DNA of 33,484 nt, from IMG/VR virus record IMGVR_UViG_3300011258_000676, positions 1 through 33,484 of that record; one strand, given 5' to 3'. Below are positions 22,025-30,483 of this stretch, piece by piece. The translations under genes and the position numbers were made by a program. This DNA comes from a virus. The notes below the pieces were generated by a model that had not been told where the DNA came from, made no database searches, and was given only the letters and a program-made list of their open reading frames with translations. Every line of letters starts with the position of its first letter. The stretch's first letter is position 1.

Positions 22025-23802
22025 CCTGCGACCCCCTGGAAGCGGCGGCCGCCATAGCTTCGTTGATTCCTATACATCTGAGAACTGAGTTGTTTAAGCG
22101 CCCCTTCAAGGTCTCTAACTGTCACGTAATTCTTGCCCTCTTGTTGCAGAACAGGGCCAGTCGTAACTTGCACTGTTGTGTTGCCTGCCCCGCCGCTGCC
22201 GCTGCCTGAATTGACGACGCCACCATCAGCAAAGCCAGGGATGGCACCAATTCCGCGACGGCCAGCCATCCAATTCTTTGCAAACCCAGACGCCTTGCTT
22301 TGGGGAACAATGTATTCAGATTCGCCACCCTCTCCGACCATTGCAAGCGTTGGGCCATTAACGACGCCACCCTTTGCAAACTGCGGGACATTCATTTGCG
22401 GGATCAATGGGATGTCTGGCGTTGGCAGTCGGTTGTAACCAGAAATTAAACGATTTATCAAACCAATTGCGTTATTGATGCCGCCAACAATCGCCCTAAG
22501 GACTCCATTGATAATGCCTTTAATAAAACCAACAATTGCAACGAATGGAGCCTTTACCGTTTCAGCAAGTTTTTGGAACATTGAAACCAAGCCATCAACC
22601 AATCCTTGGCCGAAACCTAAAATTGGCTTCACGTAAAAGTCCATATAGAACTTCGCCGCTGCTTTCAAGATGTCGCCAACAACCTGAAAACCTGCTTTGA
22701 AAAAGTCGCCAATTGCTGTAAGTGCTTGGCCTATTTGATCACGGAAAGAATAGATGGCAACACCAGCAGCAACAAGAAGCGCAGCCCAACCGAGAGGGCC
22801 AGTAAAAATACCTACAAGGATTACGCCAAGACCTTTAAGCGCTCCCACCATTCCTAAGATTGCTGGCAGCCAGCCTGCAATTGTTGCTCCTATTTTTAAA
22901 ACCGCAAGACCTTTTAAAAGCGTTACAGCGCCGCCAATCAAAGGAGACAACAAAAGAAATGCTGCGCCCAAAGCTGTGACGGATGCAATTAACGTTTGCA
23001 ATGGCTGTGGCAAAGAAGTAAATGCAGTAACAAGCGTTTCAATCACACCGACTAAAGCCTCAAGGGCAGGGACAACAGCAATTAGCAAACGCTGCCCTAA
23101 ATCCCCGAGCTTTTCCTGCATGTTTTCAATCCGATCATTAAAAGCTGCCGCTCTGTCTGCAAACTCCTGCGTCATCGCCGTGCTCATATTGCGCACAGCA
23201 TCACCGCCAGAATTTAAAAGCGGGATTAGCTCAGAACCAATGCGGGTGCCAAAAACTGTTGACGCCAAAGCAGCCTTATTAGAGCCGTCTGCCATGCCAT
23301 TGAAACGATCAGCCAGGTCAAGCATGACCTGATCAGTATCACGCAAATTACCTTGAGCATCTGTGATTGAAACGCCAAGCTCTTGAAAAGCCGCTAACGC
23401 TGGCCCCTTGCCAGTGTCGGCAGCCAGTTTCATGTTTTTAGTCAATGCAGGGAACGCACGTTCCAGGCTTTGAATGCTGGTGTCGCTTAGCTCTGCCACC
23501 TTGCGGAACTTGTCTAGCGTCGGCGCTGCGATGCCTGTTCTTTGAGACAACTTCGACATTGAATCGGCGGCGTCTAAGCCGCTCTTTGCAAATCTTGCCA
23601 AGCCAGCGACGGCAACAACACCAACAAAACCACGCAAAGCATTAATTGCCCTGCCTGATGTTTGCTGCAGCCGCGTCATGGCTGTGCTTGTTTTATTACT
23701 TGCCTTCTCTACTCCGCCAAGACCCTTGCGCAATCCCGCAAGCTCCTGTTCTCCGACGACATTCGCCTTAATGGTTAAAGACGTTGCCATGTCGAGAGCC
23801 AT
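22021..23802 (-). CDS. Tape measure protein (593 aa)
   Basis: The N-terminus is helical/coiled-coil (EQELAGLRKGLGGVEKASNK); residues about 70-240 fit the TMP family (LSQRTGIAAPTLDKF, TQEFADRAAAFNDRIENM); 245-345 hold several hydrophobic stretches (LQTLIASVTALGAAFLLLSPLIGGAV); the C-terminus has the usual FAKGGVVNGPTLAMVGEGG motif. If 1.5 A per residue applies the tail is about 90 nm long, in keeping with a small siphovirus. A second ATG lies 4 codons in. Coupled by TAATG to the GT frame. Confidence 0.88.
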   Translation of the reverse strand: MALDMATSLTIKANVVGEQELAGLRKGLGGVEKASNKTSTAMTRLQQTSGRAINALRGFVGVVAVAGLARFAKSGLDAADSMSKLSQRTGIAAPTLDKFRKVAELSDTSIQSLERAFPALTKNMKLAADTGKGPALAAFQELGVSITDAQGNLRDTDQVMLDLADRFNGMADGSNKAALASTVFGTRIGSELIPLLNSGGDAVRNMSTAMTQEFADRAAAFNDRIENMQEKLGDLGQRLLIAVVPALEALVGVIETLVTAFTSLPQPLQTLIASVTALGAAFLLLSPLIGGAVTLLKGLAVLKIGATIAGWLPAILGMVGALKGLGVILVGIFTGPLGWAALLVAAGVAIYSFRDQIGQALTAIGDFFKAGFQVVGDILKAAAKFYMDFYVKPILGFGQGLVDGLVSMFQKLAETVKAPFVAIVGFIKGIINGVLRAIVGGINNAIGLINRLISGYNRLPTPDIPLIPQMNVPQFAKGGVVNGPTLAMVGEGGESEYIVPQSKASGFAKNWMAGRRGIGAIPGFADGGVVNSGSGSGGAGNTTVQVTTGPVLQQEGKNYVTVRDLEGALKQLSSQMYRNQRSYGGRRFQGVAG

Positions 23803-24490
23803 TATTTCTCGCGCTTGTTCAGTGTCTCGATCAGTCTACCTTCAATGACCTGCAGGTCATCTAGTACCGCCAAGGGATCATCAAAACCCATCAACTCAAC
23901 GCACCAACGCACCGCCGAATAATCAAACCCAATCAATGCGCCCATTGCTGTGCGCCATTGGGTCTGGACTTTCAGGAACAAAGAAACAGCAGGCCATGCC
24001 GATGGGATCACTTCAAAGTGTTCGATCGGCTCAGCATCATCAAGGATTTCAATCCCCAAAGCTTTGGCGTGCTCTGCCGTCTCATCAACAACTGCGCCAC
24101 CGGCCCAATAGTCAGCGGCGCCAATTAGTTTTTTCTTTTCTCCTCAACCAAAGAAAGAAAATAAGCTTCGATGATTGTTGCGGCCAACATCGGCACATCG
24201 AGCAACTTTGCCTTCATGGCAGAGCTGTATGGCACCTCTTCGCCATCGCCATCTTGGATGCCTTCCCATCCAACCAACACCTCATCAGCCACTGAAATGT
24301 CGCTGATCGATTGGCTTTCATCACCATCAGAACGTTTCTGAGCTTGCTCTTGAATTTCAGCAATTCTCGTTTGTGATAAACGCGCAAACTCAGCAACAAA
24401 ATCAGACTTTACCCGTTTGCCCCCATTCCCTGGCTGCCGAAAAACGACAGGCCAGGTGTATGAATCAGAAGCTTTAAGGACAAAGGCCAT
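23802..24490 (-). CDS. Tail assembly chaperone GT fusion made by -1 frameshift
   Basis: The product is joined as complement(23802..24128, 24128..24490), 229 aa. The second frame begins LIGAADYWAGG and continues to the DUF1799-like part (EHFEVIPSAWPAVSLFL, QWRTAMGALIGFDYSAVRW). This part has no ATG (first in-frame initiation option is TTG at 24059), so it can only be made as a fusion. The slippery heptamer and hairpin are described separately. In lambda, G and GT chaperone the tape measure and tail tube during assembly; here the genes lie in the same order, directly before the tape measure gene. Confidence 0.85.
24094..24134 (-). promoter_or_regulatory. Programmed -1 ribosomal frameshift element (slippery site plus hairpin)
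   Basis: On the minus strand A-AAA-AAC (24134-24128) lies in the right phase, directly before the TAA stop of the G frame. After a 6-nt spacer (TAATTG) GCGCCGCT (24121-24114) pairs with GGTGGCGC (24101-24094), a GC-rich stem of about 8 bp including two G-U pairs with a 12-nt loop. Slippage by -1 leads into the T frame, which is open for 108 codons. Confidence 0.85.
24125..24490 (-). CDS. Tail assembly chaperone G (121 aa)
   Basis: Starts MAFVLKASDSYTWPVVF, coupled by TAATG to the tail tube gene, and ends EEKRKN at the TAA after the slippery site. The N-terminal beta segment and acidic helical middle (QKRSDGDESQSISDISVADEVLVGWEGI) and a 'VPYSSAMKAKLLDVPMLAATIIEAYF' C-terminal helix fit the gpG-like/TAC family of siphovirus tail chaperones. 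Most ribosomes should stop here; a minority make GT. Confidence 0.8.
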   Translation of the reverse strand: MAFVLKASDSYTWPVVFRQPGNGGKRVKSDFVAEFARLSQTRIAEIQEQAQKRSDGDESQSISDISVADEVLVGWEGIQDGDGEEVPYSSAMKAKLLDVPMLAATIIEAYFLSLVEEKRKN

Positions 24491-25422
24491 TAGGTGTAGG
24501 CAAGGGACACCTCATCATTGCCTGCGCTGCCTGGGACTGCAACATAGGGGAGGTTAAGCATCATTATGCCATCAGAATCGCTGTAGGAAGGGTTCCCAAT
24601 GTCACAAGTGGATGCGGTGAATGTAATGATGTTGCCCGCATCTTGCCCATGCTGGAATGAGATCGAACCGGTTGCATCAGTGTTGGCGATGTCGAAATAA
24701 TCCTTTTGGGCAAGTGTTGGGGCCTCAATCACGCACTCACCAGCCGGGGCACGGTTTGTAATGTTGACGGATTTGGTGCTGCCCACCAACTCACGAAAAA
24801 TAACCTCATTGGCAATATCAAAGCTGAATGATTCCAGCGATGCCGCATAACCCAGAACAGAAAGGCTAGTTGTGTTGCCAGCTTTAAAGATTTTAGGCGT
24901 GTCCTGATTGCTGTACGTGGTGCTAGGCGATGCCGTATCAGTCGGCGCAACATAGTTGCCGGTCATCGTGAAGCTAATCACCGGGATCTCGCCAACACTT
25001 GCATTCAGGTTGAAAGTGCCACGGCAGCCGGTCATTTTATGGCGGATGCCATCAGCGAAAACATAAATTGTGCTGCTTGCAAAAGACGTTGAAACCGGCG
25101 CATAGGTGACGCTTGTGGATGCCACAACAGTGGAAGCAAGCCCGCAAGACTTCAAAAGAGCGTCATATTTTGGAGCGGTGCCAGCCGTTCCAGAGCCAGC
25201 AAACTCAACCTCAAAGGTAAGTTCAACCCGGCTGTTGCCTAGCAGTTGATCACTGTTGCCTAAATAGTCACGGATCAAATCGCGGCTAACGGTGTCAGCC
25301 TGGATTGGCGTGAAATCAATGTTGCGAACCAAGACCGCATCAGTTCCGGCAGGTGTCGCGTCGGTGTTGTAAGTAGACTCGGCAGCCACCACAATGAGCT
25401 GCCTCCGGGTGAGCTTTGCCAT
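24490..25422 (-). CDS. Major tail tube protein (310 aa)
   Basis: Pattern of the Phage_tube_2 family: RRQLIVVAAESTYNTDATPAG at the start, VRNIDFTPIQADTVSRDLIRDYLGN, then VELTFEVEFAGSGTAGTAPKYDALLKSCG and a long beta-rich C-terminus (VGEIPVISFTMTGNYVAPTD; SISFQHGQDAGNIITF). It should polymerise into the tail tube around the tape measure. It follows a 40-bp gap after the tail terminator gene and is coupled to the G gene. Confidence 0.85.
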   Translation of the reverse strand: MAKLTRRQLIVVAAESTYNTDATPAGTDAVLVRNIDFTPIQADTVSRDLIRDYLGNSDQLLGNSRVELTFEVEFAGSGTAGTAPKYDALLKSCGLASTVVASTSVTYAPVSTSFASSTIYVFADGIRHKMTGCRGTFNLNASVGEIPVISFTMTGNYVAPTDTASPSTTYSNQDTPKIFKAGNTTSLSVLGYAASLESFSFDIANEVIFRELVGSTKSVNITNRAPAGECVIEAPTLAQKDYFDIANTDATGSISFQHGQDAGNIITFTASTCDIGNPSYSDSDGIMMLNLPYVAVPGSAGNDEVSLAYT

Positions 25423-25462
25423 TAGAAGTCAAGAAAAAGCACTTGCTTCTATTTTAGCCTCT

Positions 25463-25891
25463 CTACCCAGCCGACAAGTCTGTAACAGTTGTTCGATATT
25501 TAATCAGATAATTCATTGAGATCACGCCAGCGGGCTGATCGGCCTCAATGATTTCAAATCCAACCGTGCTTGGTTCGATGTCCAATGCGTAGCCACCCAA
25601 GGTGTTGTCGGCTGTGATTTTGCTGTGTATGTCGTCAACAATTGGATCCGCTGCCTGATCAGGGAGAGAAGATCTGACAATGACAGAAATCCTTACTGAT
25701 AAACGCCAATCAAGACGATCAAGCCTCAGGCTGTATTCAGGATCATCACTGATTGGTTCAATAACAATGGCAGGGCTTTCAGCCCTAGCAATTGCCTCAA
25801 CACGGCTCCTGTAGATGCGCGAACCAACCTGCACAGTCCCGGCAAGGCTTGTGGCAATGTCCGCCAGGATTGATTCACGCTTGGTCGTCAT
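25463..25891 (-). CDS. Tail terminator / tail completion protein (gpU-like), 142 aa
   Basis: Starts MTTKRESILADIATSLAGT; the order helix, VGSRIYRSRVEAI, PAIVIEPISDDPEYS, RLDWRLSVRISVIVRS, helix DPIVDDIHSKI and a final 'SMNYLIKYRT' strand is that of gpU/tail completion proteins. These cap the tail tube at the head-proximal end. It is encoded between the head-tail joining gene and the tube gene; coupled by ATGA upstream. Confidence 0.75.
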   Translation of the reverse strand: MTTKRESILADIATSLAGTVQVGSRIYRSRVEAIARAESPAIVIEPISDDPEYSLRLDRLDWRLSVRISVIVRSSLPDQAADPIVDDIHSKITADNTLGGYALDIEPSTVGFEIIEADQPAGVISMNYLIKYRTTVTDLSAG

Positions 25892-26181
25892 GTTTTCTGC
25901 AGTGAGATTTCTACGAGCAAGCCATCATCAATCGGCCGCACCTCGCGCACCGTGTAATTGACAGAATCAACGGTGATGGCATCGCCTCTTAAAAGAGACC
26001 CAAAATCTGAAGCTTTTGCCGTGGCTGTGTAGTCAGTGCTTAAGACCATGCCGTTTGCTAACACTTCGCCCGGCTGGTCAAGGATCACATTCGCCGTTGT
26101 AGCTCCTGCAGTTGCAGAAACAGCAAAAGGATCATCAAGGAAAACGCCGAGATCAGTTGTGAGGAAATCAGCTAGCGGCAT
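25888..26181 (-). CDS. Head-tail joining protein (gpFII/attachment-like), 97 aa
   Basis: From ATG 26181 (MPLADFLTTDLGVFLDD) this is a beta-rich protein (ATTANVILDQPGEVLANGMVLS, GDAITVDSVNYTVREVRPIDDGLLVEISL) of the kind of lambda gpFII (Phage_attach). The start is placed inside the 3' end of the preceding gene (14-nt overlap); a longer in-frame start at 26232 would overlap it much more. It joins head to tail. Confidence 0.7.
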   Translation of the reverse strand: MPLADFLTTDLGVFLDDPFAVSATAGATTANVILDQPGEVLANGMVLSTDYTATAKASDFGSLLRGDAITVDSVNYTVREVRPIDDGLLVEISLQKT

Positions 26182-26347
26182 TTGCTTTTGGCTTGCGTTT
26201 TGTTTTTGGCTTAGCAGGTGCTTCGCCTTCAACGGCTTTGCCCATGCGGATCAAAAGATCACCATCGGCGTCGCTTAGTTCATAGCTTTGGCCAACCTCA
26301 AGGGCTTGGCCGCTGGCCATGACTGCTTTAGTGCAAGTGACTTTCAT
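26168..26347 (-). CDS. Small protein between capsid and head-tail joining genes (59 aa)
   Basis: MKVTCTKAVMASGQALEVGQSYEL is followed by 'SDADGDLLIRMGKAVE' and a basic Lys/Ala tail (PKTKRKPKANAAS). Small proteins with this 'KTY...MGKA' pattern often lie between capsid and head-tail joining genes. The ATG follows the T-tract of the terminator without any space for a ribosome site. Confidence 0.7.
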   Translation of the reverse strand: MKVTCTKAVMASGQALEVGQSYELSDADGDLLIRMGKAVEGEAPAKPKTKRKPKANAAS

Positions 26348-26375
26348 AAAAAAAAAGGGGGCCGTTTCCGGCCCC
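26348..26375 (-). terminator. Intrinsic terminator after the capsid gene
   Basis: On the minus strand CGGCCCC pairs with GGGGCCG (7 bp; + strand 26358-26364 and 26369-26375) around a TTTC-type loop, followed directly by nine T (26348-26356). It begins 9 bp after the stop of the capsid gene and its T-run touches the next ATG. Transcripts probably end here often, raising capsid expression relative to tail genes. Confidence 0.88.
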
Positions 26376-26383
26376 TGTGATCA

Positions 26384-28912
26384 TCAAGCGGTTGTGATGT
26401 CTTCGATCGATGCGAAGGCTGACGCCTGGCGCACAGCAACATCAAACGAGATGATGCCGCGAACAGATGACAACGCCTTGGAGAAGTCATCTCCATCGGT
26501 GCCAACTGTGATTTCCAGGCCATTGCCGTAGAAACCGATCATGGCCTGGCTGAAGTCGCCAGCAACCAAGGAAGAACAAACGCTGGAGCTAGTTCCCTTC
26601 GTCAAGTTGGAAGGAACAGCGTTAGTTACTGCCAAGGGATAACCGTTAAGGGTCAAAGGCGTTGGGCCGCGACCGATAGCGGAAAGATCCGAGTTGTAGA
26701 GGAAAGCGCCATCGCTTGCGGAAGAACCACCAGCGCGGAGTTTCTTCAGCCCGCCAACGACCTTGCCGTTGGTGACATAAGCCATGTTGGGGCCAAAGGC
26801 GTTGTCCTCAGTGATGGCAGTTTCTAGATCAACCACTTTTTCAAGGGTCAATGAGCCACCGTTGGTGCCCATCGCAACGGATCCAATGCCGGAAGTGTTG
26901 CGGATGCCTGTTGGCTGGCCGGAAGAACCGGAACCGTTCAGGATTGCAGCGTCAACAGCAGCGTTTAGACCATCGGTCAAATCGCGGCGAACCAGCTCTT
27001 CAATGCCAGGGGTGGCCTGAAGCAAGGTTTGACGGCTGTACTTGGAGAGAGCCGCAAGGTTCTTGGGGCTCATCGTGATCTGATCGAAAGTCGATTCAGA
27101 CTGCGTGATGGCGGTTGTCTCAGAAGACAAGTAGTAGGTGCTAGAAACACCAGAGCGGCGAGGGATTGCAACATCACCAACCAAGCCGGTCAGGGTGCGA
27201 ACGCCCAGGCCAACTACAGGTGAAGCATTCCGCAGGGCTTCGATGAAGTCATCAGCCAACAGATCGGTTGCAACAATGTTGCCCCCGGTTGTTGCGCCCG
27301 AAGTCACGTAGGTCGCCCGTTGTGACAGGGCAGAGAAAGGAACAAAGAAGCTCCTCTCACCTGTGGCACTTAGGCCAGACGTGCGCATAACTTCCTGGCT
27401 CAGCTCACGGCAAAGGCCAGCGCCATGCGATGACCAATCACCAGTGATCAAGGCGCGGACGCCATCCATCAACTGATAACGCTCTTGGGCTTGCTGACCA
27501 AGATCAACAGGAGCAACAGTTTCGACAGGCTTAGAGCCAATCTTTTCGAGAACTGCGGCGCGTGCAACATCAATGCTGCTGCCGTTTTCAATTAGCTGAT
27601 CGGCAAGATCACGCATTTCGTGTTTGCCGCAAAGCTCTTGAATGTTTTTGATGCGGGTACGCTCTGATGAAGCAGCTTTTTTGGAAGCCTCATCGCGCAC
27701 CACGTTGAGATCGGGTGCTGTGGACATTTGATTCTCTGAATCGGTTTGTGTGAGTGGTGCGACGCGAGCCGCAGAATCAACCTCAGGGGCTGTTTCTTTG
27801 TCCATTGTAGTGTCTGAAAGCAAAGATCTCCCCACGCCAATGTTTGGATCAGCGGGGACACTTACAACGCTGATTTCGTAGGGCTCCCACGAAGTTGCCA
27901 CAAATTCGTTGTTGCGCTCTTCCATCTCTTTGATTCGATAACCAAAGGAGATATTGCGCATAATTCCGTCTTTAACGTCCGCTAAAACTTCTTGCGCAAA
28001 AGAGTTGCGGCTAAAGCGAACACGGCTAACGCCTTTCTTTTTGTCGTCATCAAGGTAGGCACGCTCGACCACACCAATGGGTCGGTCCATATCGTGATTA
28101 AACAGAAGCGGTGCGCCGTCGTTCAATCTGCTCAAATCTGCAGCGTCTTTGTCATGGCTCAGAACTTCTGAACCGAAAGAACGTTCAACCGGATATTCAG
28201 AACTGAAACTGAACTCCATAACCCGGTCTTCCTGCTCCTCAAACTGAGTTTCCCCAGCTCGTTTCAGCAGTGAAGGCGCAGAACGCAACGCTTCAATTTT
28301 GGTCAGCGTTGAAAAGCGATGCCCAGACTTAACGTCTGTCGCTTCATAGCCCTCATCTGTTTCGCGATAAACAGTGATTAACGCTGCAGGATCATCCTCA
28401 TCACCATTAATAGTGAACTCAGATCCAGGCACATTGATTGAACCGTCTCGCTCAATCCTGTCGACCTTGCCCCTAGCCGTACCGCCAGAGCTGTCCCATT
28501 GGACAAAATCACCAACGCTTAATTCATCAGGCTCTGCCCTGTTCGCAATGTCATCAGTCATTGGTAAATCACGAATATCTTTGATTCTATCCGCCTTCGC
28601 CGTTGACCACACCTGACCGGCATCTCCGCCCCATGCAGCCCAGGCCACGCGACCGTTTGATGGGTAGCCATCCTCCCCAGGGGAAAAACCTTCGCCTTGC
28701 TTGTCAACTCTATGGCGGGCAAACCATGCCGACATGGCAATCACAACATCACCGGATAATTCGTTGCCGCTCAGGATCTGAGTTGCACGACGTGCCGCCA
28801 CTTCTGTGCCGCCAGATTCACCCTCAGATTTCCATTCGCGATAACGCTCAGCCTCGGCTTTCATGCCCTTAGTGGGCATTAAGTCGATCTCTGTGCCGTT
28901 AATAGTTGCCAC
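26384..28912 (-). CDS. Prohead protease - major capsid protein fusion (842 aa)
   Basis: Begins with GTG (MATINGTEID). Residues 20-110 are a domain with 'FARHRVD' and 'GYPSNGRVAWAAWGGDAG'; 128-205 resemble a Tudor-like (HVA1/DUF2945-type) domain (VGDFVQWDSSGGTARGKVDRI); 225-365 are an HK97-type U35 protease with H273 (FNHD) and S322 (NISFGY); 395-510 are a helical delta/scaffold part; about 520-842 are the HK97-fold capsid (TGGNIVATDLLADDF, IPRRSGVS, PKNLAALSKYSRQTL). Protease, scaffold and capsid are usually separate genes. Self-cleavage in the prohead would free the capsid. It overlaps the portal gene by 14 nt. Confidence 0.88.
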   Translation of the reverse strand: MATINGTEIDLMPTKGMKAEAERYREWKSEGESGGTEVAARRATQILSGNELSGDVVIAMSAWFARHRVDKQGEGFSPGEDGYPSNGRVAWAAWGGDAGQVWSTAKADRIKDIRDLPMTDDIANRAEPDELSVGDFVQWDSSGGTARGKVDRIERDGSINVPGSEFTINGDEDDPAALITVYRETDEGYEATDVKSGHRFSTLTKIEALRSAPSLLKRAGETQFEEQEDRVMEFSFSSEYPVERSFGSEVLSHDKDAADLSRLNDGAPLLFNHDMDRPIGVVERAYLDDDKKKGVSRVRFSRNSFAQEVLADVKDGIMRNISFGYRIKEMEERNNEFVATSWEPYEISVVSVPADPNIGVGRSLLSDTTMDKETAPEVDSAARVAPLTQTDSENQMSTAPDLNVVRDEASKKAASSERTRIKNIQELCGKHEMRDLADQLIENGSSIDVARAAVLEKIGSKPVETVAPVDLGQQAQERYQLMDGVRALITGDWSSHGAGLCRELSQEVMRTSGLSATGERSFFVPFSALSQRATYVTSGATTGGNIVATDLLADDFIEALRNASPVVGLGVRTLTGLVGDVAIPRRSGVSSTYYLSSETTAITQSESTFDQITMSPKNLAALSKYSRQTLLQATPGIEELVRRDLTDGLNAAVDAAILNGSGSSGQPTGIRNTSGIGSVAMGTNGGSLTLEKVVDLETAITEDNAFGPNMAYVTNGKVVGGLKKLRAGGSSASDGAFLYNSDLSAIGRGPTPLTLNGYPLAVTNAVPSNLTKGTSSSVCSSLVAGDFSQAMIGFYGNGLEITVGTDGDDFSKALSSVRGIISFDVAVRQASAFASIEDITTA

Positions 28913-30482
28913 TTTCTTCTTCCCCTACGTTCTCCGCATCATCGCCTGATGGCGGTGGGGTATCCCCAAATGCGTCGATCGTATTCACAGGTTTGTACTG
29001 GCTAGCGCCGGAACCGTTGACCGCTGATGGGTCAGTGTCCGTGATGATGTTCATCTCGTCGAGCTTGGCTAGCTCTGCCTGACGGGCAACAAGCAATTCA
29101 TCAAGATCGCCGCCATTTTCAGCGACACAATCGGCAAGAGTTTTGAACCCGCTGCGAACCGCTGCCTTTTGTGCGGCGATTTCTTTTTGAGGGTCAACGT
29201 AGGAATATCCACGGAAGACCCAGCGGACGGCTTCATAACGTTCAGGCTCGGTTTCGTAAGTAGGGAGATTTAAGGCCCCACTAAGCACCGCCATCTCGAG
29301 CCAAGCCTCATAAATAGGCTGATAGAACTGCTCACGCATCAACTGTTGGATTGACCGCCAGTTGTCGCGATCCTGCAGCAAGGCCAGGCGTGAGGAGCTG
29401 TAATTGCTTTGTGAATAATCGTTACTAATCGTTTCGTAACTGCACCCGACCCCAGAAGCAAGGGCTCTCAGTTGCGCTCTGAGGAATGGCTCATACTCTC
29501 CAGATGGTGAATCCATGTCTGGAATGCTGACGCTTTCACCCGGCTGCAAATACTTGAACTGTCCAGGCTCAAACCCTGAAACACGCTCGTTGTCATAAAC
29601 CTCACCGCCTGGATCAAGCTCACCTTCTGGGGATGTAATAAATCCCATCAACGCAGAACTGGCGCGGGCACGAACAACGCTGGCCTGTTCCCACCCATCT
29701 AGATGGTGCATCCGCTGCATTCCACTCGACAACCAAGGCACCCCACGGGTTTGGCCTGGCCTCCCAGATGCACGATCAAACAAGTGAACAACATCTTTCG
29801 CCGGGACAATGATGTGCCGACGTTCTTTCGCTTGCGTTGGAAATGCAGTGTCCCCAGGGTGACGGCTTAAAAACGCATAGTTCAGTGCTCGACCAAAACG
29901 GTCGATTTCAATCCCCATGCGCCACACAGACCCGGCCGTGCGGGCAGGGCTTTGATAATCCTCATCTAGCTGATCAGCCTCAAGGATCTCAAGCGCAAAA
30001 TTGACCTTGCTTCGCCCAAACTTTTGGCGAACAATACGAACGAAAACTTCGCCGCTTTCGCACATTGACGAAACAGCAAGCTTTTCAATATCGGCAAAGC
30101 ACAGTTGACCTGCTGTGTTGCAACTATCTTTGCGGCCCCAGTTTGACCAAGCCTTTTCAATTTGCTCGTTCAATCTGGTGTCGAGCTTGCCGCCGCGCTG
30201 CCTTCTAATTTGCGCTTGCAATCTGACGCCGGTTCCAACAACAGAATTGCGAACAACGCGAACTGTTGATTTTGCGTAGTCGTTATCACGCACAAGTTGA
30301 CGCGAGCGAGAACGCAAACGCTTAAGGCTGCCTTTGATCTCTTGATCGGCAGAAGTCACAGAAGTGACCCAATCGCTAGTCAGTCGGCTTGACTGCGCAC
30401 CGCCAAACATTCGTGCCCTTGGCTTAGGCATTGGCTCAGGATTTGAGCGCCACAATTCACGCCATGCAGATCGAACGCCCAT
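28899..30482 (-). CDS. Portal protein (lambda GpB-like, 527 aa)
   Basis: The Phage_portal_2 pattern is clear: RSRSRQLVRDNDYAKSTVRVVRN at about 55-77, VGTGVRLQAQIR, FEADQLDEDY-type segment near 185, VVHLFDRASGRPGQTRGVPWL near 245, YETISNDYSQSNYSS near 370, and an acidic, disordered C-terminus. Twelve copies form the vertex ring through which the terminase packs DNA. The start is one base after the stop of the gpW-like gene. Confidence 0.88.
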   Translation of the reverse strand: MGVRSAWRELWRSNPEPMPKPRARMFGGAQSSRLTSDWVTSVTSADQEIKGSLKRLRSRSRQLVRDNDYAKSTVRVVRNSVVGTGVRLQAQIRRQRGGKLDTRLNEQIEKAWSNWGRKDSCNTAGQLCFADIEKLAVSSMCESGEVFVRIVRQKFGRSKVNFALEILEADQLDEDYQSPARTAGSVWRMGIEIDRFGRALNYAFLSRHPGDTAFPTQAKERRHIIVPAKDVVHLFDRASGRPGQTRGVPWLSSGMQRMHHLDGWEQASVVRARASSALMGFITSPEGELDPGGEVYDNERVSGFEPGQFKYLQPGESVSIPDMDSPSGEYEPFLRAQLRALASGVGCSYETISNDYSQSNYSSSRLALLQDRDNWRSIQQLMREQFYQPIYEAWLEMAVLSGALNLPTYETEPERYEAVRWVFRGYSYVDPQKEIAAQKAAVRSGFKTLADCVAENGGDLDELLVARQAELAKLDEMNIITDTDPSAVNGSGASQYKPVNTIDAFGDTPPPSGDDAENVGEEESGNY

Positions 30483-30483
30483 G

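Noticed and set aside
22754-23332. 192-aa rightward ORF opposite the tape measure gene
   Set aside because: It is a shadow of the tape measure protein; its Pro/Ser/Lys-rich sequence has no domain pattern.
24059-24490. T frame as a separate gene starting at TTG 24059
   Set aside because: The frame is open upstream to the slippery heptamer, there is no ATG or ribosome site, and G/T genes are classically joined by frameshift.
25423-25462. Weak hairpin AGAAGC/GCTTTT between tail terminator and tube genes as a terminator
   Set aside because: Stem is short, AT-rich, with one wobble pair; more likely chance in a 40-bp gap.
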